Shown here: positions 17,566 through 27,484 of the stretch, in pieces
Layout: every line of letters starts with the position of its first letter
How positions within the stretch are numbered: position 1 is the stretch's first letter
Origin: Coprobacter fastidiosus
GTDB lineage: Bacteria; Bacteroidota; Bacteroidia; Bacteroidales; Coprobacteraceae
NCBI RefSeq assembly: GCF_030296935.1
Contig: NZ_AP028032.1
Coordinates: 3,286,001 to 3,350,000, forward strand
Reading direction: 5' to 3'
Length of the DNA stretch: 64,000 nucleotides
Program-made: the position numbers and the translations under genes
Notes under the pieces: model-generated
What the model was told of the DNA's origin: nothing
What the model saw: only the letters and a program-made list of their open reading frames with translations
Databases searched by the model: none

Positions 17566-18570
17566 ATGAGTTGTACTGCTTTTAAATTACGATTCGGGGT
17601 TATCGGGACGAATTTTGTATCGGACTGGTTATTGGAAGGAGCTGCGGAAGATCCCCGATTTGAAGTGGCGGCTATTTATTCCCGTTCGCAAGATACAGCA
17701 AATGCTTTTGCTGAAAAGCACAATATTCCGCACACGCTTATTTCATTGGAAAAGATGGCCTCATCGCCTTTGATAGATGCCGTTTATATTGCGTCGCCTA
17801 CGGCATTGCATTCTGAACAAGCTATACTTTTTATGGAACATGGCAAGCATGTATTATGTGAGAAACCTTCCGCTTCTAATGTCCGTGAGCTTAGTCGGAT
17901 GATTGAGACTGCAAAGAAGTATGACGTTGTATTTATGGAGGCCATGAAATCGACATTGATGCCGGGATTTAAAGCCGTTTTGCAGCATTTACCTGAAATA
18001 GGGACGGTACGACGTTATTTTGCATCCTATTGTCAGTATTCTTCACGCTATGACAAGTTGAAAGCGGGTGAGGTCATGAATGCCTTCAAACCGGAACTTT
18101 CCAATGGTGCAGTGATGGATTTGGGAATCTATACCATTTATCCTCTGGTTGTTTTATGGGGACGACCGCTCGGGATTTCAGCGACCGGGACATTGCTTTC
18201 AACCGGTGTGGACGGGCAAGGTGCTGTAAATTTTGAATATGAGGATAAGTGTGCTACGATATTGTATTCTAAAGTTGCAGATTCTCTGCTTCCGTCGGAA
18301 ATACAGGGTGAAGAGGGGACTATTGTTATTGATAAGATACAATCTCCGGATCGGATTCTTTTGAAGTACCGGAATGGAATCTCTCAAGATATTTCTGTTG
18401 CCGACCGGCAAAATGAATATTATTATGAAGTAAAGGAGTTTATCGATTTGGTGCAATCCGGAGATAGAGAGTCTTCTGTTAATTCTCATCTGAATTCATT
18501 GATAACTCTTGAAATTATCGATGAGGTACGCCGTCAATTAGGTGTTGTATATCCGGCAGATAAAAATTAA
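17566..18570 (+). CDS. Gfo/Idh/MocA-family NAD(P)-dependent oxidoreductase
   Basis: The 334-residue protein has an N-terminal Rossmann fold with RFGVIGTNFVSDWLLEGA as its dinucleotide-binding segment, the conserved HGKHVLCEKPSA motif (catalytic Lys of the EKP signature) near residue 95, and a C-terminal alpha/beta substrate domain. Such enzymes oxidise or reduce sugars and cyclitols; the substrate cannot be read here. The open frame starts at a TTG two codons earlier; I prefer the ATG at 17566. It is convergent with a secreted GH31 enzyme and separated from it by a strong hairpin, so co-regulation is not implied. Confidence 0.9.
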   Translation: MSCTAFKLRFGVIGTNFVSDWLLEGAAEDPRFEVAAIYSRSQDTANAFAEKHNIPHTLISLEKMASSPLIDAVYIASPTALHSEQAILFMEHGKHVLCEKPSASNVRELSRMIETAKKYDVVFMEAMKSTLMPGFKAVLQHLPEIGTVRRYFASYCQYSSRYDKLKAGEVMNAFKPELSNGAVMDLGIYTIYPLVVLWGRPLGISATGTLLSTGVDGQGAVNFEYEDKCATILYSKVADSLLPSEIQGEEGTIVIDKIQSPDRILLKYRNGISQDISVADRQNEYYYEVKEFIDLVQSGDRESSVNSHLNSLITLEIIDEVRRQLGVVYPADKN

Positions 18571-18581
18571 TCTTTTGTATA

Positions 18582-18626
18582 AATACGAGGAGAACCCGGT
18601 CATATTATCCGGGTTCTCCTCGTATT
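18582..18626. terminator. Bidirectional hairpin between oxidoreductase and GH31 genes
   Basis: A perfect 18-bp stem (18582-18599 with 18609-18626) encloses a 9-base loop. U-runs are weak on both sides, but the stem is very stable and lies exactly between two convergent stops. Confidence 0.8.
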
Positions 18627-18636
18627 ATATGTGAGA

Positions 18637-21006
18637 TTAAAGTTTGACGGAAACCGCTTTTCCGTTATAGTTTATCGTTTTCGACTGTGGATTGTTTTCC
18701 TCCATTCCGATACCGGACTCGGTAGATGCGAGTACGACCTTGAATGTCCTCTTTTTGAGCATTCCGTTGAAGTTGCCGTTTCTCTGTCCGATTGATAGCG
18801 TGGAAGTCGAATCGTCCCATTTGAAATCAATGGTTGAATAATTCCCTTTTTCGTAATTGTAGTTATCTCCTTCGTCTTCGTATAACGTGAAAGTTGCATT
18901 TTTACCGGGATAAATGCGGATTTCGAGGGGTGCGTCCTTTTTTTCTTTTGCGTATTGCACTTTAGGTCCGATTGGCAGAATCGATCCTGCTTTTATATAA
19001 ATAGGCATAATATCGATAGGGGTCTCCTTATTTACAGATTTTCCTCCGGATATTTTTTCATTCGTCCAGAAATCATACCATTCACAGCCTGAAGGAAGGT
19101 AAACTTTTATCGATTTGTTTCGGCTGAAGTCGATTTTCACGTCTGCTCCTTTCCCGTCGGTATATTGCGGATCTAAAACAGGAGCAACGAGGATCGATTT
19201 TCCGAACAAAAATTCAGTATTGAGATCGTGAGTATGTTTATCTTCTGCGAAATCGGCAAATAAAGGACGCATAAGGGAGGCATCATTTCGGGTTATATCC
19301 CATGCCGTAGAATAGATATAAGGCAATAACTTGTAACGAAGGTGGATAAATTTCTCCTGTGCATCGAAAGCCCAAGATCCCCTCTCTCCGAAAAGAAAAA
19401 TTTCTCGTTGAGTAGAAGTCCCGTGAGATCGCATCATCCCTAAGAATGCGGCGAATTGTGTCCATCGGGTATATAGTTCCTGATAGGCCTGATTTTTGTT
19501 TCCTCCCGGATATTGACGAACAGTGAAACCGCCTATGTCGCAGTTCCAATACGGAATACCGGTCATGGAGAAATTCAATCCTGCCGGAATTTGAGCTTTT
19601 AAAGCGTTCCAATTTCCGTCTATATCTCCCGACCAGGAGATAGCTCCGGTTCTTTGTTGTCCGGCGAAAGCTGAACGAGTCAAAATAAAAACTCGCTTGT
19701 CGCTGCTTGTCTTACGTTGATTTTTATATACACCTTCAACAGAGACTAAAGGAAACGCATTATAGTAATTTCGGTATGACCCTAAATAGCAAGCCGAATC
19801 GAGATGAGTTTCGTTTTTGTCTTGGTATTCCGGTTCTGTTGCATCGAGCCACCAGCCGTCCATTCCGATAGAGAACATATTTTTATTGAAATACCTCCAA
19901 TAGATGTCCCGGGCTTCGGGATTGAATGCGTCATATACCCGAACTCCGTTATTCGTGGGGAATGTCTCAAAATCGAATAACATATTTCTGGATTTTAATT
20001 CTTTGTAGATATCGGTTGTCGGACCGAAAGAAGGCCAGATAGATATAATTAATCGGGCGTTCATGTCGTGTATCTGAGAAATCATCTTTTGTGGATTCGA
20101 AAACTCCGGGTTATCGAAAGCTACAGCGTTCCAATGTTTATTATCGTTGCTCCAATATCTCCAATCCTGAATAATCCCGTCGATAGGGACTTGCAAGTCT
20201 CGGTATTTCTTTAGTATTTCGACAATCTGTTTTTGAGAAACATATCGTTCCCGGCTTTGCCAAAATCCGAATCCGCTTTCGGGCAACATAGGAACTTTTC
20301 CGGTCAGTTGACGCATTGCTTTAACAACTCCGTCTGTGTTTTTTCCGTACATGAAATAGTAATCGCTGCAAGTTCCCAAGTCAGAATCAAAGACCGTTTC
20401 TTCAGGTGAGTCGCTGAAGCGGGTAGGGGAGTAATTATCCAGATAGACACCATATCCTTTAATAGACTGGAAGAACGGGATACAGATCACCGTGTTCCTT
20501 TGACGTAATAATTCTTTTTGATTCCGTTGGTTCAGTTTTCCGTTTTGTATCTGTCCCAATCCGTAGATCGGTTCATTTGTATCGAGATTAAACGTTTGTT
20601 TTACTTGGTAAGAATCTTTGTTCAGATCTTTACGGGGAGAGAATTGTGTATTTTTGTCTTTTAGGAGTATGTTCCCTTTAGAGTCCTTAAAAATGATCTC
20701 ACCGGTATTGCTATCGACGGTAACGTCTATTTCCTTACTTTTTATAGAATAACTGTTTTCAGATTTGTTTCTGGTTAATTTTACTTTTTCGGGTTTTTGC
20801 AAGACGACCAAAGATTCTTTTAGAGGAGTTTTGTTTTGTGGATATTTTAATATCCTGACAGTAGTCGGAGAATAAAACGTTATTTCCGTGCAAACTCCTT
20901 TTACAAAAATTCTGTCCGGTTGTTTTGTTGCTGATGCGAGCGAACTTCCCGTAAATAAAAGAGTGAGCAAGACTAAAAATCGATTTTTTACATTTTTCAT
21001 GAGCAT
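18637..21006 (-). CDS. Secreted GH31 alpha-glycosidase (alpha-xylosidase-like)
   Basis: This 789-residue enzyme has a signal peptide (LVLLTLLFTGSSLASA) and the GH31 catalytic barrel. Motifs are PIYGLGQIQNGKLNQR in the N-terminal beta-sandwich, DGIIQDWRYW in the barrel, the probable nucleophile Asp in GWWLDATEPE near residue 388 and the probable acid/base Asp in SWSGDIDGNW near residue 461. The C-terminus has a DUF5110-like beta domain (LEIRIYPGKNATFTLYEDEGD). The WLDATEP form is usual in alpha-xylosidase-like members, more than in alpha-glucosidases (WNDMNE), but the sugar specificity is inferred. It is a single gene with no SusC/D partner. An in-frame ATG at 21000 is an alternative start. 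Confidence 0.92.
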   Translation of the reverse strand: MLMKNVKNRFLVLLTLLFTGSSLASATKQPDRIFVKGVCTEITFYSPTTVRILKYPQNKTPLKESLVVLQKPEKVKLTRNKSENSYSIKSKEIDVTVDSNTGEIIFKDSKGNILLKDKNTQFSPRKDLNKDSYQVKQTFNLDTNEPIYGLGQIQNGKLNQRNQKELLRQRNTVICIPFFQSIKGYGVYLDNYSPTRFSDSPEETVFDSDLGTCSDYYFMYGKNTDGVVKAMRQLTGKVPMLPESGFGFWQSRERYVSQKQIVEILKKYRDLQVPIDGIIQDWRYWSNDNKHWNAVAFDNPEFSNPQKMISQIHDMNARLIISIWPSFGPTTDIYKELKSRNMLFDFETFPTNNGVRVYDAFNPEARDIYWRYFNKNMFSIGMDGWWLDATEPEYQDKNETHLDSACYLGSYRNYYNAFPLVSVEGVYKNQRKTSSDKRVFILTRSAFAGQQRTGAISWSGDIDGNWNALKAQIPAGLNFSMTGIPYWNCDIGGFTVRQYPGGNKNQAYQELYTRWTQFAAFLGMMRSHGTSTQREIFLFGERGSWAFDAQEKFIHLRYKLLPYIYSTAWDITRNDASLMRPLFADFAEDKHTHDLNTEFLFGKSILVAPVLDPQYTDGKGADVKIDFSRNKSIKVYLPSGCEWYDFWTNEKISGGKSVNKETPIDIMPIYIKAGSILPIGPKVQYAKEKKDAPLEIRIYPGKNATFTLYEDEGDNYNYEKGNYSTIDFKWDDSTSTLSIGQRNGNFNGMLKKRTFKVVLASTESGIGMEENNPQSKTINYNGKAVSVKL

Positions 21007-21205
21007 AGTGTATTAGTGTGTATATTGAATTAGTGTTTAATGTATTGTCAGATTGTCGGATATAAAAAATGTTCTTGTATTTTTCTGATTTGTTTGATCG
21101 TAAATTTCATTTTTTATATCAATAAAGATATAAAATGTTAACTATTAAACCTTATTTATTTCTTATTATTTAACATTTTAGCGTTTAAAATTGGGGTAAA
21201 GTAAT

Positions 21206-21246
21206 GAATAAAAAACAAGGATATTCCCGATTTGAGAATATCCTTG
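21206..21246 (-). terminator. Terminator after carB
   Basis: Arms 21216-21226 and 21236-21246 (CAAGGATATTC/GAATATCCTTG) form a perfect stem; on the minus strand it is followed by TTTTTTATT. It ends the glmS-purF-carA-carB operon. Confidence 0.85.
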
Positions 21247-21265
21247 CTAATCGATTAGGAAATAT

Positions 21266-24200
21266 TTATTTATATTCTTCCCATGCTTTTATTTCCAGTT
21301 CTTCTATCGGTGTCGTACAGAATGCGGTAATGAAAGCAGATGCGAGGCGAGAATTGGTTACCAGAGGAATATTCAGGTCTATTGCAGCCCTTCGTATTTT
21401 ATAACCGTTATCCAACTCTCCTGCGGTCAGATTTTTAGGAATGTTGACCACCATATCTATTTTTTTCTCGTGTAGCAGATTGAGAGCTTGAGGATAACCT
21501 TCTTCACCCGGCCATGCTACTCGGATAGAGGGAATATTATTTTCCGCCAGCATGGTATGTGTTCCTCCTGTTGCAAAGAGTTTATATCCGTTTTTATGTA
21601 AAAGCTCGGCTGCAGCAAGCATGTCTACTTTCTGTTTTGCCGTTCCGGTCGAAAGCAGAATACTTTGTTGTGGAATCTTATATCCGACCGAAAGCATTGA
21701 TTTAAGAATCGCATCGTTCGTGTCATTTCCAAGACAACCCACTTCTCCGGTACTTACCATGTCTACACCCAGAACAGGATCGGCTTTTTGTAATCGGGAG
21801 AATGAAAATTGAGAAGCCTTAATCCCGACATAATCGATGTCGAATAATGTTTTATGAGGTTTTTCGACCTTTTTACCTAACATGATTTGTGTCGCCAAAT
21901 CGATAAAATTAATCTTCAAAACTTTGCTGATAAACGGAAAACTTCGCGATGCACGTAAATTACATTCGATAACTTTGATTGCATTGCCTTTGGCAAGAAA
22001 TTGAATATTGAAAGGTCCTGATATCTGTAATTCTTTTGCGATCAGTTTAGAAATACGTTTTACCCGGCGGATAGTCTCCATATACAATTTTTGCGGAGGG
22101 AACTGTATGGTGGCATCTCCTGAATGTACACCCGCAAATTCTATATGTTCGCTGATAGCATATGCGATAATTTCACCTTTATCTGCTACGGCATCCATTT
22201 CTACCTCTTTTGCGTGTTCGATAAATTGGCTCACTACTACCGGATGCTTTTGAGATACGTTAGCAGCTAATTTTAGAAAGCGCTCCAGTTCATCATTGTT
22301 TGAACATACATTCATTGCAGCTCCCGACAATACATAGGATGGACGAACCAGCACCGGGAAACCCACCTCATCGACAAATTGATGAATGTCTTTCATCGAG
22401 GTGAGTTCTCTCCATCTGGGCTGGTCTATCCCCAAGCGGTCACACATTGCCGAGAATTTGTTCCGGTCTTCGGCATTGTCGATACTTTTTGCCGATGTTC
22501 CCAAAATATTGACGCCTTGAGCATCGAGTTTCAAAGCAAGATTATTCGGAATTTGACCTCCAGTAGAGACGATAACGCCATGTGGCGATTCCAGTTCGAG
22601 AATATCCATTACCCGTTCGAATGTCAGTTCATCGAAATATAGCCGGTCGCACATGTCATAGTCGGTCGATACGGTTTCCGGATTATAGTTGATCATAACA
22701 CTGCGCCACCCTTCTTTACGGATCGTATTAAGGGCATTTACACCGCACCAGTCGAATTCTACCGAACTGCCGATACGGTAAGCTCCTGACCCTAATACAA
22801 CGACTGAACGGTGGTCACCAAGATAATGGACGTCATTTGCCGTACCGTTATAAGTCAGATACAGATAGTTGGTCTGCGCCGGATATTCGGCAGCCAAAGT
22901 ATCTATCTGTTTTACTACCGGTACGATGCCTTTTTCTTTTCGGAACTTCCGTACTTCAAGCAGATGTCGGTCTATATCTCCTTGATCTTTAAAAAGAGCC
23001 CGAGCAATCTGGAAATCGGAGAACCCTTGTTTTTTTGCTGTTTTCAGTAGTTCTAACGGTAAAGCTTCCAGAGAAGAAAAAGTTTCGATCTCTTTTGCCG
23101 TGTGAATGATATTATTTAATTTTTCCAGAAACCATTTGTCTATTTTTGTCAATTCATGTATCTGATTCACCGTATAGCCTTTTTGTAGGGCTTTGCTGAT
23201 AACGAAAATTCGTTTGTCGGTAGGTTCTCGCAACGCTTTATCTATATCCTGTATAACTAGTTCTTTATTTTCGACAAAACCATGCATACCTTGCCCGATC
23301 ATTCGAAGCCCCTTTTGTATAGACTCTTCAAATGTGCGTCCGATAGCCATAACTTCTCCTACCGATTTCATACTACTGCCCAGTTCGCGATCGACGCCGT
23401 GGAATTTTCCTAAATCCCAGCGAGGTATTTTGCAAACAACATAATCGAGAGCGGGTTCAAAAAATGCCGAAGTTGTTTGTGTAACCGAGTTTTTCAGATC
23501 AAAAAGTCCGTAGCCTAATCCTAATTTTGCTGCGACGAATGCTAGCGGATATCCTGTCGCTTTTGATGCGAGGGCAGATGAACGGCTCAGTCGGGCATTT
23601 ACTTCAATAACTCTGTAGTCTTCCGAATTCGGGTCTAATGCATATTGTACATTACATTCACCGACAATTCCGATATGGCGTATAATGCGGATTGCCAGTT
23701 CCCGAAGTTTGTGGTATTCGCTGTTTGTCAGTGTTTGAGAAGGTGCAATTACAATACTTTCACCTGTATGGATGCCTAACGGATCGAAATTTTCCATATT
23801 GCATACCGTGATACAGTTGTCGAATCGATCGCGGACAACTTCATATTCTACTTCTTTCCAGCCTTTTAAAGACTTTTCGACTAATACTTGCGGAGAGAAA
23901 GAAAATGCTTTTTCTGCCAGTTTGTTCAATTCCTCCTCATTATCGCAAAATCCGCTTCCTAACCCTCCTAAAGCGTAGGCGGCACGAATGATTACCGGAT
24001 ATCCGAGTCGTTTTGCAGCAATGCGAGCGTCTTCGATGTTTTCTACAGCTTCGCTTTGAATGGTTTTAACCTGTATTTCATCCAGTTTTTTGACAAAAAG
24101 TTCCCGATCTTCAGTGTCCATGATTGCTTGTACGGGAGTACCTAATACCTGAAGGTTATATTTCTCGAGTATTCCTTTTTTATAAAGTTCTACCCCGCAA

Positions 24201-24493
24201 TTCAAGGCCGTTTGCCCTCCGAAGGAAAGTAAGATACCGTCGGGATGTTCTTTTTTGATTACTTTTTCTACGAAAAACGGAGTTACGGGAAGGTAATAAA
24301 TATGATCGGCTACCCCTTCCGAAGTTTGTACTGTGGCGATGTTCGGGTTGATTAATACGGTTTCTATACCTTCTTCCCGAAGAGCTTTCAGGGCTTGAGA
24401 ACCGGAGTAATCAAATTCTCCGGCTTCCCCGATTTTTAAAGCTCCTGAACCTAATAATAAAACTTTCTTTATTGTACTCATAATGGCGGACAA
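21266..24493 (-). CDS. carB: Carbamoyl-phosphate synthase large subunit CarB
   Basis: CarB makes carbamoyl phosphate from bicarbonate, ATP and the ammonia delivered by CarA, feeding pyrimidine and arginine synthesis. The 1075-residue protein has the usual two homologous halves, each with an ATP-grasp domain: the first starts KKVLLLGSGALKIGEAGEFDYSG, the second around VVLGSGAYRIGSSVEFDW near residue 560. The C-terminal MGS-like regulatory domain begins near residue 940 (KLFATGGTHTMLAEN). Length and organisation are complete. It follows carA by 2 bases. The start at MSAIMSTIKK could also be the internal Met5. Confidence 0.97.
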   Translation of the reverse strand: MSAIMSTIKKVLLLGSGALKIGEAGEFDYSGSQALKALREEGIETVLINPNIATVQTSEGVADHIYYLPVTPFFVEKVIKKEHPDGILLSFGGQTALNCGVELYKKGILEKYNLQVLGTPVQAIMDTEDRELFVKKLDEIQVKTIQSEAVENIEDARIAAKRLGYPVIIRAAYALGGLGSGFCDNEEELNKLAEKAFSFSPQVLVEKSLKGWKEVEYEVVRDRFDNCITVCNMENFDPLGIHTGESIVIAPSQTLTNSEYHKLRELAIRIIRHIGIVGECNVQYALDPNSEDYRVIEVNARLSRSSALASKATGYPLAFVAAKLGLGYGLFDLKNSVTQTTSAFFEPALDYVVCKIPRWDLGKFHGVDRELGSSMKSVGEVMAIGRTFEESIQKGLRMIGQGMHGFVENKELVIQDIDKALREPTDKRIFVISKALQKGYTVNQIHELTKIDKWFLEKLNNIIHTAKEIETFSSLEALPLELLKTAKKQGFSDFQIARALFKDQGDIDRHLLEVRKFRKEKGIVPVVKQIDTLAAEYPAQTNYLYLTYNGTANDVHYLGDHRSVVVLGSGAYRIGSSVEFDWCGVNALNTIRKEGWRSVMINYNPETVSTDYDMCDRLYFDELTFERVMDILELESPHGVIVSTGGQIPNNLALKLDAQGVNILGTSAKSIDNAEDRNKFSAMCDRLGIDQPRWRELTSMKDIHQFVDEVGFPVLVRPSYVLSGAAMNVCSNNDELERFLKLAANVSQKHPVVVSQFIEHAKEVEMDAVADKGEIIAYAISEHIEFAGVHSGDATIQFPPQKLYMETIRRVKRISKLIAKELQISGPFNIQFLAKGNAIKVIECNLRASRSFPFISKVLKINFIDLATQIMLGKKVEKPHKTLFDIDYVGIKASQFSFSRLQKADPVLGVDMVSTGEVGCLGNDTNDAILKSMLSVGYKIPQQSILLSTGTAKQKVDMLAAAELLHKNGYKLFATGGTHTMLAENNIPSIRVAWPGEEGYPQALNLLHEKKIDMVVNIPKNLTAGELDNGYKIRRAAIDLNIPLVTNSRLASAFITAFCTTPIEELEIKAWEEYK

Positions 24494-24495
24494 GA

Positions 24496-25566
24496 TTATA
24501 TCATTTCTATAAATCGGTCGAATAAAAATTCTGTGTCAGTAGGACCGCTGGCGGCTTCAGGATGAAATTGTACGGAGAAAAAAGGTTTATTCTTGTGTTG
24601 AATACCTTCGTTTGTACCATCGTTCATATTGACGAACAAAGGTGTCCATTCATCGCTTAATGTATTATTGTCGACTGCAAAACCGTGGTTTTGCGAAGTG
24701 ATAAAACATTTTTCTGTACCGACTAAGCGTACCGGCTGATTATGACTTCTGTGTCCGTACTTCAGTTTATAAGTATTAGCTCCTCCGGCTTTGGCGAGCA
24801 ATTGGTTACCCATGCAAATTCCGAAAATCGGTTTTTCTTTTTTCATAGCTTCCCGAATGTGTTTTACCGTAATTCCACAAGTATCGGGATCACCCGGTCC
24901 GTTGGAGATGAACAATCCGTCATATTCTATTGCATTGAAATCGTAGTCCCAAGGAACACGGATAACGGTAACATCTCGTTTTAGAAGACATCGTATAATA
25001 TTATGTTTTACACCGCAATCTACTAATACGATACGTTTCTTCCCGTTTCCATAAGTAATTATCTCGGTCGTACTTACTCGTGCGACTTGATTGATTTTGT
25101 TCGGATCGATGAAATCGATTTCATTCTCGTCTGAGAAAACGATTTTGCCTTTCATACTTCCTTTTTCGCGCAACAGTTTGGTAAGTTCACGAGTATCGAT
25201 CCCGGTAATTCCTGTGATTTTTTCTTGTTTCAGCCATTCGCCCAAACTCTCTGTCGCGTTCCAGTGGCTATAATTTTCAGAATAATCCGATACGATTATT
25301 CCGTCGGCATGTATCTTTTCAGATTCGAGAAAAGTTGAGAGTTTCCCTGAAAACGATCGTGCCGGAACACCATAGTTGCCTATGAGCGGATAAGTGAGCA
25401 CCATTATTTGTCCGGAATAGGATGGATCGGTCAGACTTTCCGGATAACCGGACATTGCAGTGTTAAAAACGACTTCTCCGGCTGTCGGCCTTTCGTATCC
25501 GAAAGAGATTCCGGAAAATTTGCTTCCGTCGTCCAGTATTAGTGAAACATTTTTTTGTTTTTGCAT
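24496..25566 (-). CDS. carA: Carbamoyl-phosphate synthase small (glutaminase) subunit CarA
   Basis: The 356-residue subunit hydrolyses glutamine and channels ammonia to CarB. The N-terminal CPSase domain (YERPTAGEVVFNTAMSGYPE) is followed by a class I amidotransferase domain. That domain has its nucleophile Cys in FGICMGNQLLAKAGG (about residue 243) and the His/Glu pair in VQFHPEAASGP near the C-terminus. SQNHGFAVD is also conserved. It lies 22 bases after the PurF-like gene and 2 bases before carB. Confidence 0.97.
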   Translation of the reverse strand: MQKQKNVSLILDDGSKFSGISFGYERPTAGEVVFNTAMSGYPESLTDPSYSGQIMVLTYPLIGNYGVPARSFSGKLSTFLESEKIHADGIIVSDYSENYSHWNATESLGEWLKQEKITGITGIDTRELTKLLREKGSMKGKIVFSDENEIDFIDPNKINQVARVSTTEIITYGNGKKRIVLVDCGVKHNIIRCLLKRDVTVIRVPWDYDFNAIEYDGLFISNGPGDPDTCGITVKHIREAMKKEKPIFGICMGNQLLAKAGGANTYKLKYGHRSHNQPVRLVGTEKCFITSQNHGFAVDNNTLSDEWTPLFVNMNDGTNEGIQHKNKPFFSVQFHPEAASGPTDTEFLFDRFIEMI

Positions 25567-25588
25567 TTTGAACTTTATAAATTCTATA

Positions 25589-27466
25589 TTAAAATTCCTG
25601 TTCTACATAGTTAATAAAAGCCTCGTTTACCAGTTTCATTCCTCCCGGAGTAGGATAATCTCCAGAAAAGTACCAGTCTCCGGGGTGGTCGGGACAAGAT
25701 GAGTGCAGACCTTCTAATGTTTGATAAACAATTTGCACTTCAGCTTTTGTGTCTGAAGGAGTAAGCAGTTCCGCTATCTTTCCTGAAATTTCATTAGCGG
25801 TAAAAGGCGCGTATATTTCTTTCACGTGATTGACCATTTCGGTTTTGGGTAAATTACGCTGGGCAATACATTTTTGATATACGTCGGCTATTAACTGTTT
25901 CATATTTCGTTCTTTCAATAAAGCTATCGCTGCTCTGAAAGCGATAAACTCTTTCATTCGAGACATATCTATACCGTAGTAATCAGGATATCTTACTTGT
26001 GGAGAAGATGATACGATAATGATTTTTTTAGGATGCAGCCGATCTAATATGCCTATAATACTTTGTTTGAGAGTAGTTCCTCTGACGATACTGTCATCTA
26101 TGACGACCAGATTGTCTGAATAAGGCTCTACACTGCCGTATGTGATATCGTATACATGTGCGGCGAGATCGTTCCGGGTATTTCCCTCGGCGATGAATGT
26201 GCGGAGTTTTATATCCTTAATAACAGCTTTTTCGAATCGGATGCGCATCGATAATATGTGTTCGAGTTCCTGTTCCGACACTCCGTTTTTTAACGTTGTA
26301 AGATATCTCTTTTTTAGTTGGTTCAGGTACACTTCGAAGCCTTCCAGCATGCCGTAGAATGCAACTTCCGCAGTATTGGGGATGAAAGAAAAGACCGTGT
26401 GATCTACGTCGTTTTTTATTGCATCGAGTAACGGTTTTACCAGATTTTTTCCTAATTGCTTGCGTTCCTGGTAAATATCTTTGTCGCTGCCGCGAGAAAA
26501 ATATATTCTTTCAAAGCTACAGGCATTGTTCTTTTTAGGAGAGTTGATTTGTTCCGTACGGATATTCCCTTTTTTATTTACGAATAAAGCCTGTCCCGGA
26601 AGCAATTCTTTTATAGAATCGCTTGACAGGTTAAAGGCTGTTTGTATGACCGGACGTTCCGATGCCAGTACTACGACTTCGTCATCGGCATACCAAAATG
26701 CCGGACGAATGCCCCACGGATCACGAATCGAAAAACATTCTCCGCTTCCCGTAATGCCGCAGATCACATATCCGCCATCCCATCCGGGGGTAGTCTTTTT
26801 CAGAACGTTTGCCAGATCGATCTGATCTTCTATGGCATACGTAATATCCATTCCTTCCAGGCCTTCGTTTTCACATTTTGCATATAATCTTTCGACCTCT
26901 CGGTCGAGTCTGTGTCCTACCTCTTCCAACATGATATATGTGTCGGCATATTTCCGGGGATGCTGTCCTTTAGCCGTAATTTTTTCGAATATCTCATCGA
27001 CATTGGTCAGATTGAAATTACCGCACAAACTCAGATTTTTTGCTCTCCAGTTATTGCGTCTTAAAAAAGGATGTATATATGAAATCCCCGATTTTCCTGT
27101 CGTACTGTAACGGAGATGTCCCATATAGATTTCTCCGGCAAAGGGCAATACCTGTTCGGCATATTCAGCGTTGTGCAACTGTGTCTCTGTCAGAGATACG
27201 TAATTAGAATGTACGGCCTCGAATATTTCGGTAATGGCGCTTGTTCCCAAAGCTCTTTCCCTGAACATGTATTCTTCTCCCGGATTGGCTTGGAGTTTTA
27301 CGCAGGCCAATCCAGCGCCTTCTTGTCCTCGGTTGTGTTGTTTCTCCATAAGCAAATAAAGCTTATTGAGTCCGTACATCCATGTCCCGTATTTTTTTTC
27401 GTAATATTCGAGCGGTTTTAGCAAACGTATCATTGCTACTCCGCATTCATGTTTTAATTCTTCCAT
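25589..27466 (-). CDS. purF: PurF-like amidophosphoribosyltransferase, long form (625 aa)
   Basis: The N-terminal class II glutamine amidotransferase domain has its presumed nucleophile Cys8 in HECGVAM after a short propeptide, with NRGQEGAGLACV and MGHLRYSTTGKS following. The C-terminal phosphoribosyltransferase domain carries FERIYFSRGSDKDIYQ and the PRPP-binding loop VVIDDSIVRGTTLKQS. Together they suggest transfer of glutamine ammonia to PRPP, the first step of purine synthesis. At 625 residues it is well over the 470-510 of canonical PurF, with extra sequence in the amidotransferase half and at the C-terminus. A second, shorter PurF elsewhere in such genomes would make this a specialised paralogue. 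It sits between glmS and carA in one operon. Confidence 0.85.
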   Translation of the reverse strand: MEELKHECGVAMIRLLKPLEYYEKKYGTWMYGLNKLYLLMEKQHNRGQEGAGLACVKLQANPGEEYMFRERALGTSAITEIFEAVHSNYVSLTETQLHNAEYAEQVLPFAGEIYMGHLRYSTTGKSGISYIHPFLRRNNWRAKNLSLCGNFNLTNVDEIFEKITAKGQHPRKYADTYIMLEEVGHRLDREVERLYAKCENEGLEGMDITYAIEDQIDLANVLKKTTPGWDGGYVICGITGSGECFSIRDPWGIRPAFWYADDEVVVLASERPVIQTAFNLSSDSIKELLPGQALFVNKKGNIRTEQINSPKKNNACSFERIYFSRGSDKDIYQERKQLGKNLVKPLLDAIKNDVDHTVFSFIPNTAEVAFYGMLEGFEVYLNQLKKRYLTTLKNGVSEQELEHILSMRIRFEKAVIKDIKLRTFIAEGNTRNDLAAHVYDITYGSVEPYSDNLVVIDDSIVRGTTLKQSIIGILDRLHPKKIIIVSSSPQVRYPDYYGIDMSRMKEFIAFRAAIALLKERNMKQLIADVYQKCIAQRNLPKTEMVNHVKEIYAPFTANEISGKIAELLTPSDTKAEVQIVYQTLEGLHSSCPDHPGDWYFSGDYPTPGGMKLVNEAFINYVEQEF

Positions 27467-27484
27467 CTCTTTTTAGAATCATTT

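Noticed and set aside
21204-21404. Short plus-strand open frame at the end of carB
   Set aside because: It spans the carB terminator and the antisense of the carB C-terminus.
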